A stretch of 64,000 nt of DNA from AP-15 sp035570935. GTDB taxonomy: Bacteria; Pseudomonadota; Alphaproteobacteria; ATCC43930; CGMCC-115725. The notes under the pieces are model-generated. The model was not told where the DNA came from, did no database searches, and saw only the letters and a program-made list of their open reading frames with translations. Within the stretch, counting starts at the first letter, position 1, and every line of letters begins with the position of its first letter. Shown piece by piece: positions 34,225 through 44,844 of the stretch. The stretch lies in assembly GCA_035570935.1 (NCBI GenBank), contig DATMKU010000322.1, forward strand, positions 1 to 64,000, in the 5' to 3' direction. The translations under genes were made by a program, and so were the position numbers.

Positions 34225-35106
34225 ATGATCCTGATCTTCGGCTCCATCAATGTCGACGTAATCGTACCCGTCCCACGACTGCCGATGCCGGGCGAGACCG
34301 TGCTGGGCGGCGATTACGCGCTGCTCTCCGGCGGGAAAGGCGCCAACCAGGCGATGGCCGCATGCCGCGCCGGGGCCGATGTCGTGATGGTTGGCGCGGT
34401 GGGCGGCGACGGGTTTGCCGCGGCGGCACTCGACCCGCTGCGCCGGGCCGGGATTGATACCCGGGCGGTTCGAACGGTCGAGCAACCGACGGGCTGCGCC
34501 GCGATCATGGTGTCGGCCGGCGGCGAGAACATGATCGCGGTCGCGTCGGGCGCCAATGCCGGCGCGCGTTGCGAGTTCGTGCCGGACGAGCTGCTTCGCC
34601 CTGAGACCGTCCTCGTCGCCCAAATGGAGGCGCCGCCCGATGAGACCGCCGCGGTGATCCGGCGGGTGCGCGCGCGGGGCGGACGCTGCGTGTTGAACCT
34701 CGCTCCGGCCCTGCCGATCGACGCCGAATTGTTGCCCGAAATCGATCTGATTGTCGCGAATGAAGGAGAGGCGTTGTCGCTCGGGTCCGATCCGGCGCGA
34801 GTCGCGAGCCTTCTGCGCCAAGGGCTCGTCGTCACCCGCGGTGCGGCGGGCGCCATCGCCTATCTCGCCGACGGCGTGATCTTGGCGGTGCCGACATTGC
34901 CGATCGTCCCGATCGACACGACCGGTGCCGGCGACACATTTGTCGGCGTGCTGGCCGCCGGCCTCGACCTCGGCGCGCCGATCGAAACGGCGCTGCGGCG
35001 AGCCTGCGTCGCCGCCGGCCTCGCCTGTCTCGCGCGCGGTGCGCAAACCGCTATGCCGGATGCGGCCGCGATCGATGCGGCGATGGTGGGACCGGCACCA
35101 GGTTAG
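34225..35106 (+). CDS. rbsK: Ribokinase (PfkB family)
   Basis: This 293-residue sugar kinase has both PfkB signatures: GGKGANQAMAACRAGADVVM near residue 40 and DTTGAGDTFVGVLAAGLD near residue 232, whose aspartate is the catalytic base. The beginning ILIFGSINVDVIVPVPRLP is that of ribokinases. It phosphorylates ribose or a related pentose at O5 with ATP. No ribose transporter lies nearby, so other sugar or nucleoside substrates are possible. Its last four bases overlap the end of the convergent rppH gene. Confidence 0.8.
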   Translation: MILIFGSINVDVIVPVPRLPMPGETVLGGDYALLSGGKGANQAMAACRAGADVVMVGAVGGDGFAAAALDPLRRAGIDTRAVRTVEQPTGCAAIMVSAGGENMIAVASGANAGARCEFVPDELLRPETVLVAQMEAPPDETAAVIRRVRARGGRCVLNLAPALPIDAELLPEIDLIVANEGEALSLGSDPARVASLLRQGLVVTRGAAGAIAYLADGVILAVPTLPIVPIDTTGAGDTFVGVLAAGLDLGAPIETALRRACVAAGLACLARGAQTAMPDAAAIDAAMVGPAPG

Positions 35107-35615
35107 GCCGGGCGGTCTCCGGCGCTGGCACACGCGGCCCGGCAATGGTGGCGGAATTCGCTGATCACTTCGATATAGAGCTGGCGTTTGAAGGCGACGA
35201 TCAGCCTTGGCACCTCTTCTGGATCGACCCAGCGGAAGGCGTCGAATTCCGGATGTTTCGAGCCCAGGTCGATATCCGCGTCACACCCGGTAAACCGCAT
35301 CAGAAACCACTTTTGCCGCTGCCCGCGAAAGCGGCCACGCCATACCCGGCCGGCGACTTCCAAGGGAAAGTCGTAGGTCATCCAGCCCCGGCTCTCGGCG
35401 ACGATCTCGGCCTTGGCGGTGCCGATTTCCTCCTCCAGCTCGCGCATTGCCGCCTCGCGCGGCGTTTCTTCCCAATCGATGCCACCCTGAGGCATCTGCC
35501 ATGCCGGCGCCGTCGGCATATCGGCGCGGCGGGCGACAAGGACATGGCCGCGCCCATTCACCAGCATGATGCCGACACACCGACGGTAGCGCGTCGTTTC
35601 GGGGTTTTGCCGCAT
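35103..35615 (-). CDS. rppH: RNA pyrophosphohydrolase (Nudix)
   Basis: The 170-residue protein removes pyrophosphate from 5' triphosphate ends of mRNA and so starts decay. The Nudix box reads GGIDWEETPREAAMRELEEE with IG next, matching GX5EX7REUXEEXGU. It begins RQNPETTRYRRCVGIMLVN and ends with the family block KHPEFDAFRWVDPEEVPRLI. The start is ATG 35615, with TTG 35618 possible. It follows ctpA by 37 bases on the same strand, as in many alphaproteobacteria, and overlaps the end of the ribokinase gene by four bases. Confidence 0.93.
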   Translation of the reverse strand: MRQNPETTRYRRCVGIMLVNGRGHVLVARRADMPTAPAWQMPQGGIDWEETPREAAMRELEEEIGTAKAEIVAESRGWMTYDFPLEVAGRVWRGRFRGQRQKWFLMRFTGCDADIDLGSKHPEFDAFRWVDPEEVPRLIVAFKRQLYIEVISEFRHHCRAACASAGDRPA

Positions 35616-35652
35616 CAATGCACCCCCCAGATCCGTCCGCTCGGTTGCTGCC

Positions 35653-36939
35653 TCAGTTGACCATGCGCCCGTTGTACATCGCCATGCCGCGCAGCATGTC
35701 GACCGCGCGCGTCAGTTGATAGTCGGCGGCAGTCCCCATGATCGTCGGGTCAACCGAACTCGACGCGTCGTCGTCGTCTCCCGAATCATCGGTCTTGGCA
35801 TCGGAGGCGGCGGCGACCTTCACCCCCTTTTTATTAGGGGGCGTTTCGATTTTGGCGGCTTCGACGATGATGTCCGGCTCGATCCCCTTGGCCTGGATAG
35901 ACCGCCCCGACGGCGTATAGTACCGCGCCGTCGTCAATCGCATCGCACCATGCCCCGGCAGCGGGATGATCGTCTGTACCGAGCCCTTGCCGAACGATCG
36001 CGTGCCCAGAAGGATCGCGCGATGGTGGTCCTGCAGCGCGCCGGCGACGATCTCGCTGGCCGACGCCGATCCGCCGTTGATCAGCACCGCCATCGGCAGT
36101 CCCGCGGCGATGTCGCCGGAATGGGCATCGTAGCGTTGCGCGTCATCGGCCGTGCGGCCGCGCGTCGAGACGATCTCCCCCTTATCGATAAAGTCGCCCG
36201 AAACGGCGACCGCCTGATCGAGCAGTCCGCCGGGGTTGTTGCGCAAATCGAGAACGATCCCGCGCAGTTTGTTGCCCGCCTGCTGCTTGATGTACTTCAT
36301 CGCATTGCTGAGCCCGACATCGGTCTGCTCGTTAAACGAGGTAATCCGGATATAGCCGATGTCGTCGCCGACGATGTGGGAGCGAACCGACTGAATGCGG
36401 ATCGTCGCGCGGATCAGCTTTACGTCGAAGGGGTCGCGCCCCTTGCGTTGGATCGTCAATCGGATATCGCTGTTGATCGGTCCGCGCATCTTTTCAACGG
36501 CTTGCGGCAATGTCATCCCCTGGATCGGCTGGCCGTCGAGCTGGGTGATCAGATCGCCCGGTTTGAGCCCGGCCCGCGCCGCGGGCGTGTCGTCGATCGG
36601 CGAGACGACCTTGACCAGACCGTTTTCCATCGAAACTTCGATGCCGAGCCCACCAAACTCGCCGCGGGTCTGGACCTTCATGTCGTCGAAGTTTTTTGTA
36701 TTCAGGTAGTTCGAATGCGGATCGAGCGAGGTCAACATGCCGTTGATTGCCGATTCGATTAGCTGGTCGTCATCGACCTTGCCGGCGTAACCGGCCCGCA
36801 CATCCTCGAAAACTTCACCAAACAAATTAAGTTCTTTGTAAGCTTCTGAAGAATTCGGAGCGGCAACGCCGATGTCTTGGCGTAATGAAAACGCCAGCAC
36901 GGCCGCGACAGTTGCCGTAATCAACCCCAACCGTCTCAT
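35653..36939 (-). CDS. ctpA: C-terminal processing peptidase, S41 family
   Basis: This 428-residue periplasmic protease has an N-terminal signal or anchor (residues 1-27), a PDZ domain at about 95-175 (GLGIEVSMENGLVKVVSPID) and a catalytic domain with the serine motif GGSASASEI (289-297) and Lys318 in GTRSFGKGSVQ. A low-complexity acidic and serine-rich tail near 375-395 (DDSGDDDDASSS) is a likely linker. It trims C termini of exported proteins and often regulates peptidoglycan hydrolases. The usual neighbour envC is missing between gpmI and ctpA. Confidence 0.93.
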   Translation of the reverse strand: MRRLGLITATVAAVLAFSLRQDIGVAAPNSSEAYKELNLFGEVFEDVRAGYAGKVDDDQLIESAINGMLTSLDPHSNYLNTKNFDDMKVQTRGEFGGLGIEVSMENGLVKVVSPIDDTPAARAGLKPGDLITQLDGQPIQGMTLPQAVEKMRGPINSDIRLTIQRKGRDPFDVKLIRATIRIQSVRSHIVGDDIGYIRITSFNEQTDVGLSNAMKYIKQQAGNKLRGIVLDLRNNPGGLLDQAVAVSGDFIDKGEIVSTRGRTADDAQRYDAHSGDIAAGLPMAVLINGGSASASEIVAGALQDHHRAILLGTRSFGKGSVQTIIPLPGHGAMRLTTARYYTPSGRSIQAKGIEPDIIVEAAKIETPPNKKGVKVAAASDAKTDDSGDDDDASSSVDPTIMGTAADYQLTRAVDMLRGMAMYNGRMVN

Positions 36940-37029
36940 TCACGCACCCTATGATTGCTCCGATTTTGGCGAGCGGCGAATGATATCCGCCAGCCCGGCC
37001 GATAATCAAGATCGGCGCAGAGCTCGTCG

Positions 37030-38595
<1,566 letters not shown>

Positions 38596-38750
38596 CGGGG
38601 ACAGCCTCAAGCGGTCGAAACGCTCTCTATACGCGAAACTGCGCCGGTACCCATAGCGTTCCCGCAATTTTCAGCCGGTTCTGCCGGCGGCGCGGCTGGC
38701 CTTCGACGACGCGCCTCGACGCGCCGCAATTTGGCGGACTCGACCGGCGG

Positions 38751-39956
38751 CTATTCCGCGGCGGCGCGAACGCCGGCGATCGGCACAGCCGGGGCGAGTT
38801 CGTCGCGGCGATAGGGAAAGAACAGGGCGCCGAGCGTTACCAGCGCGCCGAAGATTGCGAGCACGCGGAAGAGCGCCGCGAATCCGCCATGCGCATGCAT
38901 CACCGCGACCAGCGGGATCGCCGCAGCGGCGACCCCAAACGACAGCAGATAGCGCAACGCATACACCCGCGCTCGCCATCCGGCGTCGGTGTAGCGCGCG
39001 ACCATGCCATCGTTAAACGTGATCTGCCCGAAGACCACAAACACCAAACCGGTCAGAACGAGAACCATCGGCCAGCCGCTGACCCGGGAGACGGCGAACA
39101 GCAGCGGCGCCTGAAACAGCGCCACCGCCAAAAAGCCGACCTTTAGCGGATGGCGGTCGATCAGCCGGCCCATGACCAGCTGCGCCATCGCGCCGACGAC
39201 ATAGACCATGCAGACCAAAAGACCGACGCCGAGCGTCGATCCGGCGAGCTGCGGCAGGCACTCGTCGATCATTTTCGGCAATGCCACCGTCGTCGCGTTG
39301 AAGACGACCCCGCCCGACAGAGTGACGAGCGCCAGCACGACAAACGCCCGCACGATCACACCGCGCGGAAAATGGGTGTTGCGGGAGACGGTGCGCCTCG
39401 CCTGGTTCGGTTCGGGCGGTACGAGCGCTAGATAGGCGGCACCGATCGCGAGCGCCGCTGCCCCCGGCAGGAAAAAGGCCCAGCGCCACCCGAACCATTG
39501 GGTGACCGTACCGGTCACGATTGCGGCGAACGCGGCGCCCAGATTTCCCCAGACGCCGTTGACGCCGATCGCTCGGCCGACGGGCTCGGCATGGCCGACC
39601 AGCATCGCGGTTCCGACCGGGTGGTAGATCGCCGCGAAAAGCCCCATCGCCGCGAGCCCGGCGGCCAGCTGCCAGCGGCTCTGGGTGAAGCCGGTGGCGA
39701 TCGTCGCGGCGCCGACGCCGAGAAAAAACACCGCCATCATGTTGCGCCGGCTCCAGCGGTCGCCGAGCCATCCGGCCGGCAGCGAGCCCGCGCCGAACAT
39801 GATGAACCCGCCGAGCGCCAAGGTTATCAGCGCGCTGTAGGGACGGGCGAAGTCGGCCTGCATGCCGAGCACGGCGGTCGGAAAGATCAGCATCACCATA
39901 TGGTCGATTAGGTGACCGATATTGATAAAGCCGATGACACGGGATTGTGAGTTCAT
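38751..39956 (-). CDS. MFS transporter
   Basis: This 401-residue major facilitator protein has about 12 hydrophobic helices. The typical loop 2-3 motif reads GWLGDRWSRRNMM, and DRHPLKVGF is its second-half counterpart. It probably exports a small molecule, and the neighbouring divergent AraC regulator hints at inducible drug or metabolite efflux. The start at 39956 follows GGAAGG. The gap to the AraC gene is about 95 bases and must contain both promoters. The pairing of an MFS gene with this kind of AraC regulator resembles NimT/NimR, but the substrate is not shown by sequence. Confidence 0.82.
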   Translation of the reverse strand: MNSQSRVIGFINIGHLIDHMVMLIFPTAVLGMQADFARPYSALITLALGGFIMFGAGSLPAGWLGDRWSRRNMMAVFFLGVGAATIATGFTQSRWQLAAGLAAMGLFAAIYHPVGTAMLVGHAEPVGRAIGVNGVWGNLGAAFAAIVTGTVTQWFGWRWAFFLPGAAALAIGAAYLALVPPEPNQARRTVSRNTHFPRGVIVRAFVVLALVTLSGGVVFNATTVALPKMIDECLPQLAGSTLGVGLLVCMVYVVGAMAQLVMGRLIDRHPLKVGFLAVALFQAPLLFAVSRVSGWPMVLVLTGLVFVVFGQITFNDGMVARYTDAGWRARVYALRYLLSFGVAAAAIPLVAVMHAHGGFAALFRVLAIFGALVTLGALFFPYRRDELAPAVPIAGVRAAAE

Positions 39957-40051
39957 GGCGCCTTCCGATCGACAGGCTGCGCGGGCGCATGTACATAATG
40001 CGTCCGATTCAATTCGTCCGGCCAACTATCGTCGCAAAACCGACAACCGAC

Positions 40052-40819
40052 ATGGAAAAAAGCATCGACCGCGACGATTATCCGGACACGCCGCGGCCGC
40101 TCGCCGGCATGGCCAAGGATTTCGCCGACGGCTTTCGGATCGAGCCGCACAGCCACCCACGCGCCCAGCTGACTTGGGCGGTCTTTGGCGTGATGACGGT
40201 GACGGCCGCGCGCGGCAGCTGGGTCGTTCCGCCCAATCGTGCGCTATGGATCCCGGCCGAGACCGAGCACGCGATCCGGATGTCGGGCCCGGTCGGGATG
40301 CGGGCGATCTATGTTGATGCGATTGTGGCGGGAACCGTCGCCGCGAAGTGCAAAGTCATCCTGGTGTCGCCGTTGCTGCGGGCGCTGATGCTGGAGCTGG
40401 TCGCCGCACCGCTCGATTACGACGAGGCCGGCCGAACGGGGCACGTCGCAGCACTTTTTCTCGACGAAATTCGCGTTCTCGACGCGCAGCCGCTGCATAT
40501 TCCAATGCCCAACGACGGACGGTTGCGGCGGGTGTGCGAGGCACTGCTGCGCGATCCCGCCAACAACGAGACTTTGGAGGCGTGGTCGGACATCGCCGGG
40601 GCCAGCAGCCGCACCCTGGCGCGGCTGTTCGAGCGCGAAACCGGCATGGGCTTTGTCGAATGGCGCAACCAGGTGCGGCTCGCCGACGCATTGGCGAGGC
40701 TGGCGCAAGGGCAAGATGTCGCCGCAGTCTCCCGCGCCGTCGGCTATCGCAGCGCCAGCGCTTTTACCGCGATGTTTCGCCGAGCTTTCGGCAGGCCGCC
40801 CCGCGATTATTTCGCCTAG
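40052..40819 (+). CDS. AraC-family transcriptional regulator
   Basis: This 255-residue regulator has an N-terminal cupin-like sensing part (IEPHSHPRAQLTWAVFG, then WVVPPNRALWIPAETEHAI) and a C-terminal pair of helix-turn-helices. DIAGASSRTLARLFERETGM and VSRAVGYRSASAFTAMFRRA are the DNA-binding units. The cupin and short length fit the NimR-like subgroup. It is divergent from the MFS transporter and probably controls it. Start choice is uncertain: ATG 40052 is preferred; 39989 and 39998 are possible. The last four bases overlap the end of gcdH. Confidence 0.85.
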   Translation: MEKSIDRDDYPDTPRPLAGMAKDFADGFRIEPHSHPRAQLTWAVFGVMTVTAARGSWVVPPNRALWIPAETEHAIRMSGPVGMRAIYVDAIVAGTVAAKCKVILVSPLLRALMLELVAAPLDYDEAGRTGHVAALFLDEIRVLDAQPLHIPMPNDGRLRRVCEALLRDPANNETLEAWSDIAGASSRTLARLFERETGMGFVEWRNQVRLADALARLAQGQDVAAVSRAVGYRSASAFTAMFRRAFGRPPRDYFA

Positions 40820-42039
40820 CCGGCAAAGGCCGGGATGCCGGTCTGGGCGCGGCCGAGGACCAGCGCGTGGATGTCGTGCGTGCCCTCGTAGGTATTGACG
40901 GCTTCGAGGTTCATGACGTGGCGGATCACATGGTATTCGTCGGAAATGCCGTTGCCGCCGTGCATGTCGCGCGCCATGCGGGCGATGTCGAGCGCCTTGC
41001 CGGCATTGTTGCGCTTGAGCATGGAGACTACCTCCGGCGCGGCGCGCCCTTGGTCCTTGAGGCGCCCGAGGCGCAAGCATGCGTTGAGCCCGAGCGTGAT
41101 CTCGGTCTGCATGTCGACGAGCTTTTTCTGAATCAGCTGGTTGGCGGCGAGCGGGCGGCCGAATTGGCGGCGCTCGAGGGTGTAGCTGCGCGCCGCGTGC
41201 CAGCAAAACTCAGCGGCGCCCATCGAACCCCAGGCGATGCCGTAGCGCGCGTTGTTGAGACAGGAAAACGGGCCGCGCAAGCCGCGCACGCCCGGCAACA
41301 GGTTCTCCGCCGGCACGAACACCTCGTCCATGACGATCTCGCCGGTAACCGAAGCGCGCAGGCTGAACTTCCCTTCGATCTTGGGGGTGCTCAAGCCCTG
41401 CATTCCCCGTTCGAGGATGAAGCCGCGGATAACGCCGTCTTCCGTCTTGGCCCAAACGACCAACACATCGGCAATCGGCGCATTGGAGATCCACATCTTG
41501 GCGCCGCTGAGGCGATAGCCCCCGGATACTGCCGCTGCTCGCGTCGTCATTCCGCCGGGGTCGGAGCCATGGTCGGGTTCGGTCAAGCCAAAGCAGCCGA
41601 CCCATTCGCCCGAAGCCAATTTCGGTAGATATTTCTGCCGCTGCGCCTCGGTGCCGAAATCATAAATCGGGTACATGACCAGGCTCGATTGCACGCTCAT
41701 CGCGGAGCGATAGCCGCTGTCGACGCGCTCGACCTCGCGCGCGATAAGGCCGTAACAGACGTAGTTGACGCCGGCACAGCCATACCCATGGATCGTCGCG
41801 CCGAGAAAGCCAAGCGCGCCCATCTCGTTCATGATCTCGCGATCGAAACGCTCGTGTCGGTTGGCTTCGATCACCCGCGGCAGCAGTTTTTCCTGACAAT
41901 ACGCGCGGGCGCTGTCGCGCACCATCCGCTCGTCCTCGCCGAGTTCGCTGTCCAACAGAAGCGGGTCGGCCCAGTCGAACGACGCCTCGACCGCTGGCGC
42001 CGAACCTGCGGCGGCTGCGCGCGTCGCGTTGCCTTGCAT
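40816..42039 (-). CDS. gcdH: Glutaryl-CoA dehydrogenase
   Basis: This 407-residue acyl-CoA dehydrogenase oxidises and decarboxylates glutaryl-CoA to crotonyl-CoA in lysine, tryptophan and aromatic breakdown. FAD-binding blocks are GCFGLTEPDHGSDPGGM and MWISNAPIADV. The catalytic glutamate is in VNTYEGTHDIHALVLGRAQT, whose pattern fits the glutaryl type. The arginine of YRSAMSVQSSL is another family mark. GGAGG precedes the ATG. The gene is monocistronic and convergent with the AraC gene. Confidence 0.9.
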   Translation of the reverse strand: MQGNATRAAAAGSAPAVEASFDWADPLLLDSELGEDERMVRDSARAYCQEKLLPRVIEANRHERFDREIMNEMGALGFLGATIHGYGCAGVNYVCYGLIAREVERVDSGYRSAMSVQSSLVMYPIYDFGTEAQRQKYLPKLASGEWVGCFGLTEPDHGSDPGGMTTRAAAVSGGYRLSGAKMWISNAPIADVLVVWAKTEDGVIRGFILERGMQGLSTPKIEGKFSLRASVTGEIVMDEVFVPAENLLPGVRGLRGPFSCLNNARYGIAWGSMGAAEFCWHAARSYTLERRQFGRPLAANQLIQKKLVDMQTEITLGLNACLRLGRLKDQGRAAPEVVSMLKRNNAGKALDIARMARDMHGGNGISDEYHVIRHVMNLEAVNTYEGTHDIHALVLGRAQTGIPAFAG

Positions 42040-42184
42040 CGAGGACCTCCGCGGCTGGGATCGGCGCTGATCAATATACCGCGCGAGGGCCGGCGTGAAT
42101 CAACTTGTGGCCGACGCGCAGCCGCGCTGGGGAAGCCCCGCCCGATCGATTGACCAGGAAAGTGAGAAAGGCGATAGGGCGGCG

Positions 42185-42628
42185 CTACTTCTTAGCTGCG
42201 GCGGCTTGCCGGCCGGTGCCGCGGCCAAGCCCGATCTTTTTGGCGAAGGCCGAACGCTGCTCGGCATAGTTTGGGGCGACCATCGGGTAATCGGGCGCCA
42301 ACCCCCACCGCGCGCGGTATTCGTCGGGCGTCATATTGTATGTCGAGCGCAGATGCCGCTTGAGCATCTTCAATTTTTTGCCGTCCTCCAGGCAAATCAA
42401 GTAATCCGGGGTAATCGACTTGCGAACTGGGACTGCCGGTTTCGCCGGTTCGGACGCCGCTTCGGCGACCGGGCCCTCCAGCCCCTTTAGGGACTGATAG
42501 ACGGCATTGATGACCTCGGCCAGCTGCGCCGTCGGCAACGTGTTGTTGCTGACGTAAGCGGCTACCACGTCTGCGGTCATCCGCAACAACTCTTCTTCCG
42601 CCATTTTTGGCGCCGCTGTTTCCGCCAT
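42185..42628 (-). CDS. MucR/Ros-family transcriptional regulator
   Basis: The 147-residue protein belongs to the Ros/MucR group, which represses exopolysaccharide, motility and cell-cycle genes in alphaproteobacteria by binding AT-rich DNA. The C-terminal zinc-finger-like block is CLEDGKKLKMLKRHLRST then YNMTPDEYRARWGL. Cys79, Asp82 and His92 are present but the fourth usual ligand, a histidine near 96, is Thr. The N terminus (MTADVVAAYVSNNTLPTAQL) is the oligomerisation part. The ATG 42628 follows GAGG. It has its own promoter. Confidence 0.9.
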   Translation of the reverse strand: MAETAAPKMAEEELLRMTADVVAAYVSNNTLPTAQLAEVINAVYQSLKGLEGPVAEAASEPAKPAVPVRKSITPDYLICLEDGKKLKMLKRHLRSTYNMTPDEYRARWGLAPDYPMVAPNYAEQRSAFAKKIGLGRGTGRQAAAAKK

Positions 42629-42668
42629 CTTTCGCCTCGAATAAGCCCGAATGTGCACGCGAATGTCG

Positions 42669-42697
42669 ATAATTGCCGCACGAATATCTTGTGTCAA
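42669..42697 (-). promoter_or_regulatory. Sigma-70 promoter of the mucR gene
   Basis: On the minus strand TTGACA (42692-42697) and AATTAT (42669-42674) are separated by 17 bases. The -35 box is perfect and the -10 box matches four of six. The leader would be about 35 bases. MucR-family genes often repress themselves, so AT-rich operator sites are expected here, but none was identified with confidence. Confidence 0.55.
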
Positions 42698-43032
42698 CGG
42701 AAACCTATGCGAGAGGACAGTAATTTTGATTTGCCGGCAAAGCCAACGACTTGAGGAACCTGTGGCGGGCTCGATCGCCCGTTGTCAGCAGCCAGGCCAG
42801 CCACTTCGCGAGCAGTCCTCCAATAATACATAACTCGAATTAGACTCGCAGCGTGACCGGAGACCGGCTCGGGCACCGTCAGGCGATTCTCTTTGCGCCG
42901 ATGTCGCGCGATTTATGGTAGCCGGTTGGCAGGTTGTGTCGAAATATGGTAGGCTATCGTCCTTATTCGGTCAGCGCCCGATGCTCCGGCCGGACCGCGC
43001 CGATCGCTGGGCCGGTTCGCTCCTTCTCATCT
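42698..43032. other. Intergenic region between mucR and glyA
   Basis: About 335 bases hold no supported gene. An AT-rich section lies at 42718-42850, and GTGTCGAAATATGGTAGGCT (42943-42962) may be part of a glyA promoter. No riboswitch or clear hairpin is seen. Confidence 0.35.
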
Positions 43033-44349
43033 ATGGATCTCGCGATGGTCTCAGCTTCCATTTTACCCGGCGCCGCTGTTGCCGACAGCTCCGGTTCTCG
43101 CCCATTGGCGGCGAGCGACCCCGAATTGGCGGCGGCCCTCGGCCGCGAGCTCGAGCGCCAGCAATCGCAGGTCGAACTGATCGCCAGCGAGAACATCGTT
43201 TCGCGCGCGGTGCTGGAAGCGCAAGGCTCGGTGCTGACCAACAAATACGCCGAAGGGTATCCGGGCCGGCGCTATTACGGTGGCTGCGAGTTCGTCGACA
43301 TCGCCGAGCAGCTGGCGATCGACCGCGCCAAGCGGCTCTTTGGCTGTGCGTTTGCCAATGTGCAGCCGCATTCGGGGGCGCAGGCCAACCAAGCCGTCCT
43401 GTTGGCATTGCTGACGCCGGGCGACACGATCCTCGGCATGTCGCTCGCCGCCGGCGGTCATCTGACCCACGGCGCGCGGCCGAACCTGTCGGGAAAATGG
43501 TTCAATGCCGTCGCCTACGGCGTTCGCCGCGACGACGCGCGCATCGATTTCGACGAGGTCGAGCGCCTGGCCCACGCCCATCGGCCAAAGCTGATCATTG
43601 CCGGCGGCAGCGCCTATCCGCGCATCATCGACTTTGCCCGCTTTCGCGCGATCGCCGACGATATCGGGGCCTATCTGATGGTCGACATGGCGCATTTTGC
43701 CGGGCTCGTTGCCGGCGGCGCTCATCCGAGCCCACTACCCCATGCCGACGTAGTCACGACGACCACGCACAAGACGTTGCGCGGGCCGCGCGGCGGGATG
43801 ATCCTCGCTGAGGACGAAGACATCGGCCGGCGCATCAACGCCGCCGTCTTCCCCGGCCTGCAGGGCGGCCCCTTGATGCATGTCATCGCCGCCAAGGCGG
43901 CGGCACTCGGCGAGGCGTTGCAGCCTTCCTTTGCCGGCTACGCCGCCGCCGTCGTCGAAAACGCCCGGACCCTCGCCGACGCTTTGGAGCAGGCGGGGCT
44001 GGCGATCGTGTCGGGCGGCACCGACACGCATCTGCTACTGGTCGATCTGCGCCCGCTCGGGCTGACCGGCCGCGACGCCGAGGTCAGCCTCGAACGCGCC
44101 GGGATCACCTGCAACAAAAACGGGATCCCGTTCGACCCGGAAAAGCCGACCGTCACTTCCGGCATCCGCCTCGGCTCGCCGGCAGCGACGACGCGCGGCT
44201 TTGGCGCCGAGGAATTTCGCACCGTCGGCCAGATGATCGTCGACGTGCTGCAGGCGCTCGCGCGCGGCCGCGCCGACAATGGTGCGGCCGAGGCGCGGGT
44301 GCGCGAGGAAGTCCGCGGCCTGTGCGGCCGCTTTCCGATCTATCGGTGA
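43033..44349 (+). CDS. glyA: Serine hydroxymethyltransferase
   Basis: The PLP enzyme of about 438 residues converts serine and tetrahydrofolate to glycine and methylene-tetrahydrofolate. Diagnostic blocks are ELIASENIVSRAVLEAQGSV, TNKYAEGYPGRRYYGGCEFV, NVQPHSGAQANQAV and the PLP lysine in VTTTTHKTLRGPRGG. The C terminus includes TSGIRLGSPAATTRGF. Two close ATGs (43033 and 43045) are possible starts; neither has a strong ribosome binding site. It heads glyA-nrdR-ribD, a common alphaproteobacterial group. Confidence 0.95.
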   Translation: MDLAMVSASILPGAAVADSSGSRPLAASDPELAAALGRELERQQSQVELIASENIVSRAVLEAQGSVLTNKYAEGYPGRRYYGGCEFVDIAEQLAIDRAKRLFGCAFANVQPHSGAQANQAVLLALLTPGDTILGMSLAAGGHLTHGARPNLSGKWFNAVAYGVRRDDARIDFDEVERLAHAHRPKLIIAGGSAYPRIIDFARFRAIADDIGAYLMVDMAHFAGLVAGGAHPSPLPHADVVTTTTHKTLRGPRGGMILAEDEDIGRRINAAVFPGLQGGPLMHVIAAKAAALGEALQPSFAGYAAAVVENARTLADALEQAGLAIVSGGTDTHLLLVDLRPLGLTGRDAEVSLERAGITCNKNGIPFDPEKPTVTSGIRLGSPAATTRGFGAEEFRTVGQMIVDVLQALARGRADNGAAEARVREEVRGLCGRFPIYR

Positions 44350-44385
44350 TCGGGCGCTTGACCCGAGCAGGAACGGGAGGAACCG

Positions 44386-44844
44386 ATGCGCTGTCCGTTT
44401 TGTGGGGCCGACGACACCCAGGTCAAGGATTCGCGGCCGACCGACGATCGCGGCGCCATCCGCCGGCGGCGCTTCTGCCCCAATTGCGCCGCGCGGTTTA
44501 CGACGTTCGAGCGGGTGCAATTGCGCGATCTGACCGTCATCAAAAAGAACAGCCAGCGCGAGCCGTTCGACCGCGACAAGCTCGCCCGCTCGATCTACAT
44601 CGCGCTGCGCAAGCGGCCGATCGAACCCGACCGGGTCGAGCGGATCATCAACTCATTGGTCCGCCAACTGGAAAGCTCGGGCGAGACCGACATCCCGAGC
44701 GACATGATCGGCGGCCTCGTCATGGAGGCATTGTCGAGTCTCGACCAGGTCGCCTACATCCGCTTTGCCTCGGTCTACCGCAATTTCCGCGAGGCCAAGG
44801 ATTTTGGCGAATTCGTCGGCCGGATCGCCGCGGATGGCGAGTGA
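44386..44844 (+). CDS. nrdR: Transcriptional repressor NrdR
   Basis: The 152-residue regulator represses ribonucleotide reductase genes when dATP is high. Four zinc cysteines are at 3, 6, 31 and 34 (MRCPFC and FCPNC). An ATP-cone follows at about 49-139, starting VIKKNSQREPFDRDKLARSI. The length is exact for the family. A GGGAGG site stands upstream. It is 36 bases after glyA, and its last 11 bases overlap ribD. Confidence 0.97.
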   Translation: MRCPFCGADDTQVKDSRPTDDRGAIRRRRFCPNCAARFTTFERVQLRDLTVIKKNSQREPFDRDKLARSIYIALRKRPIEPDRVERIINSLVRQLESSGETDIPSDMIGGLVMEALSSLDQVAYIRFASVYRNFREAKDFGEFVGRIAADGE

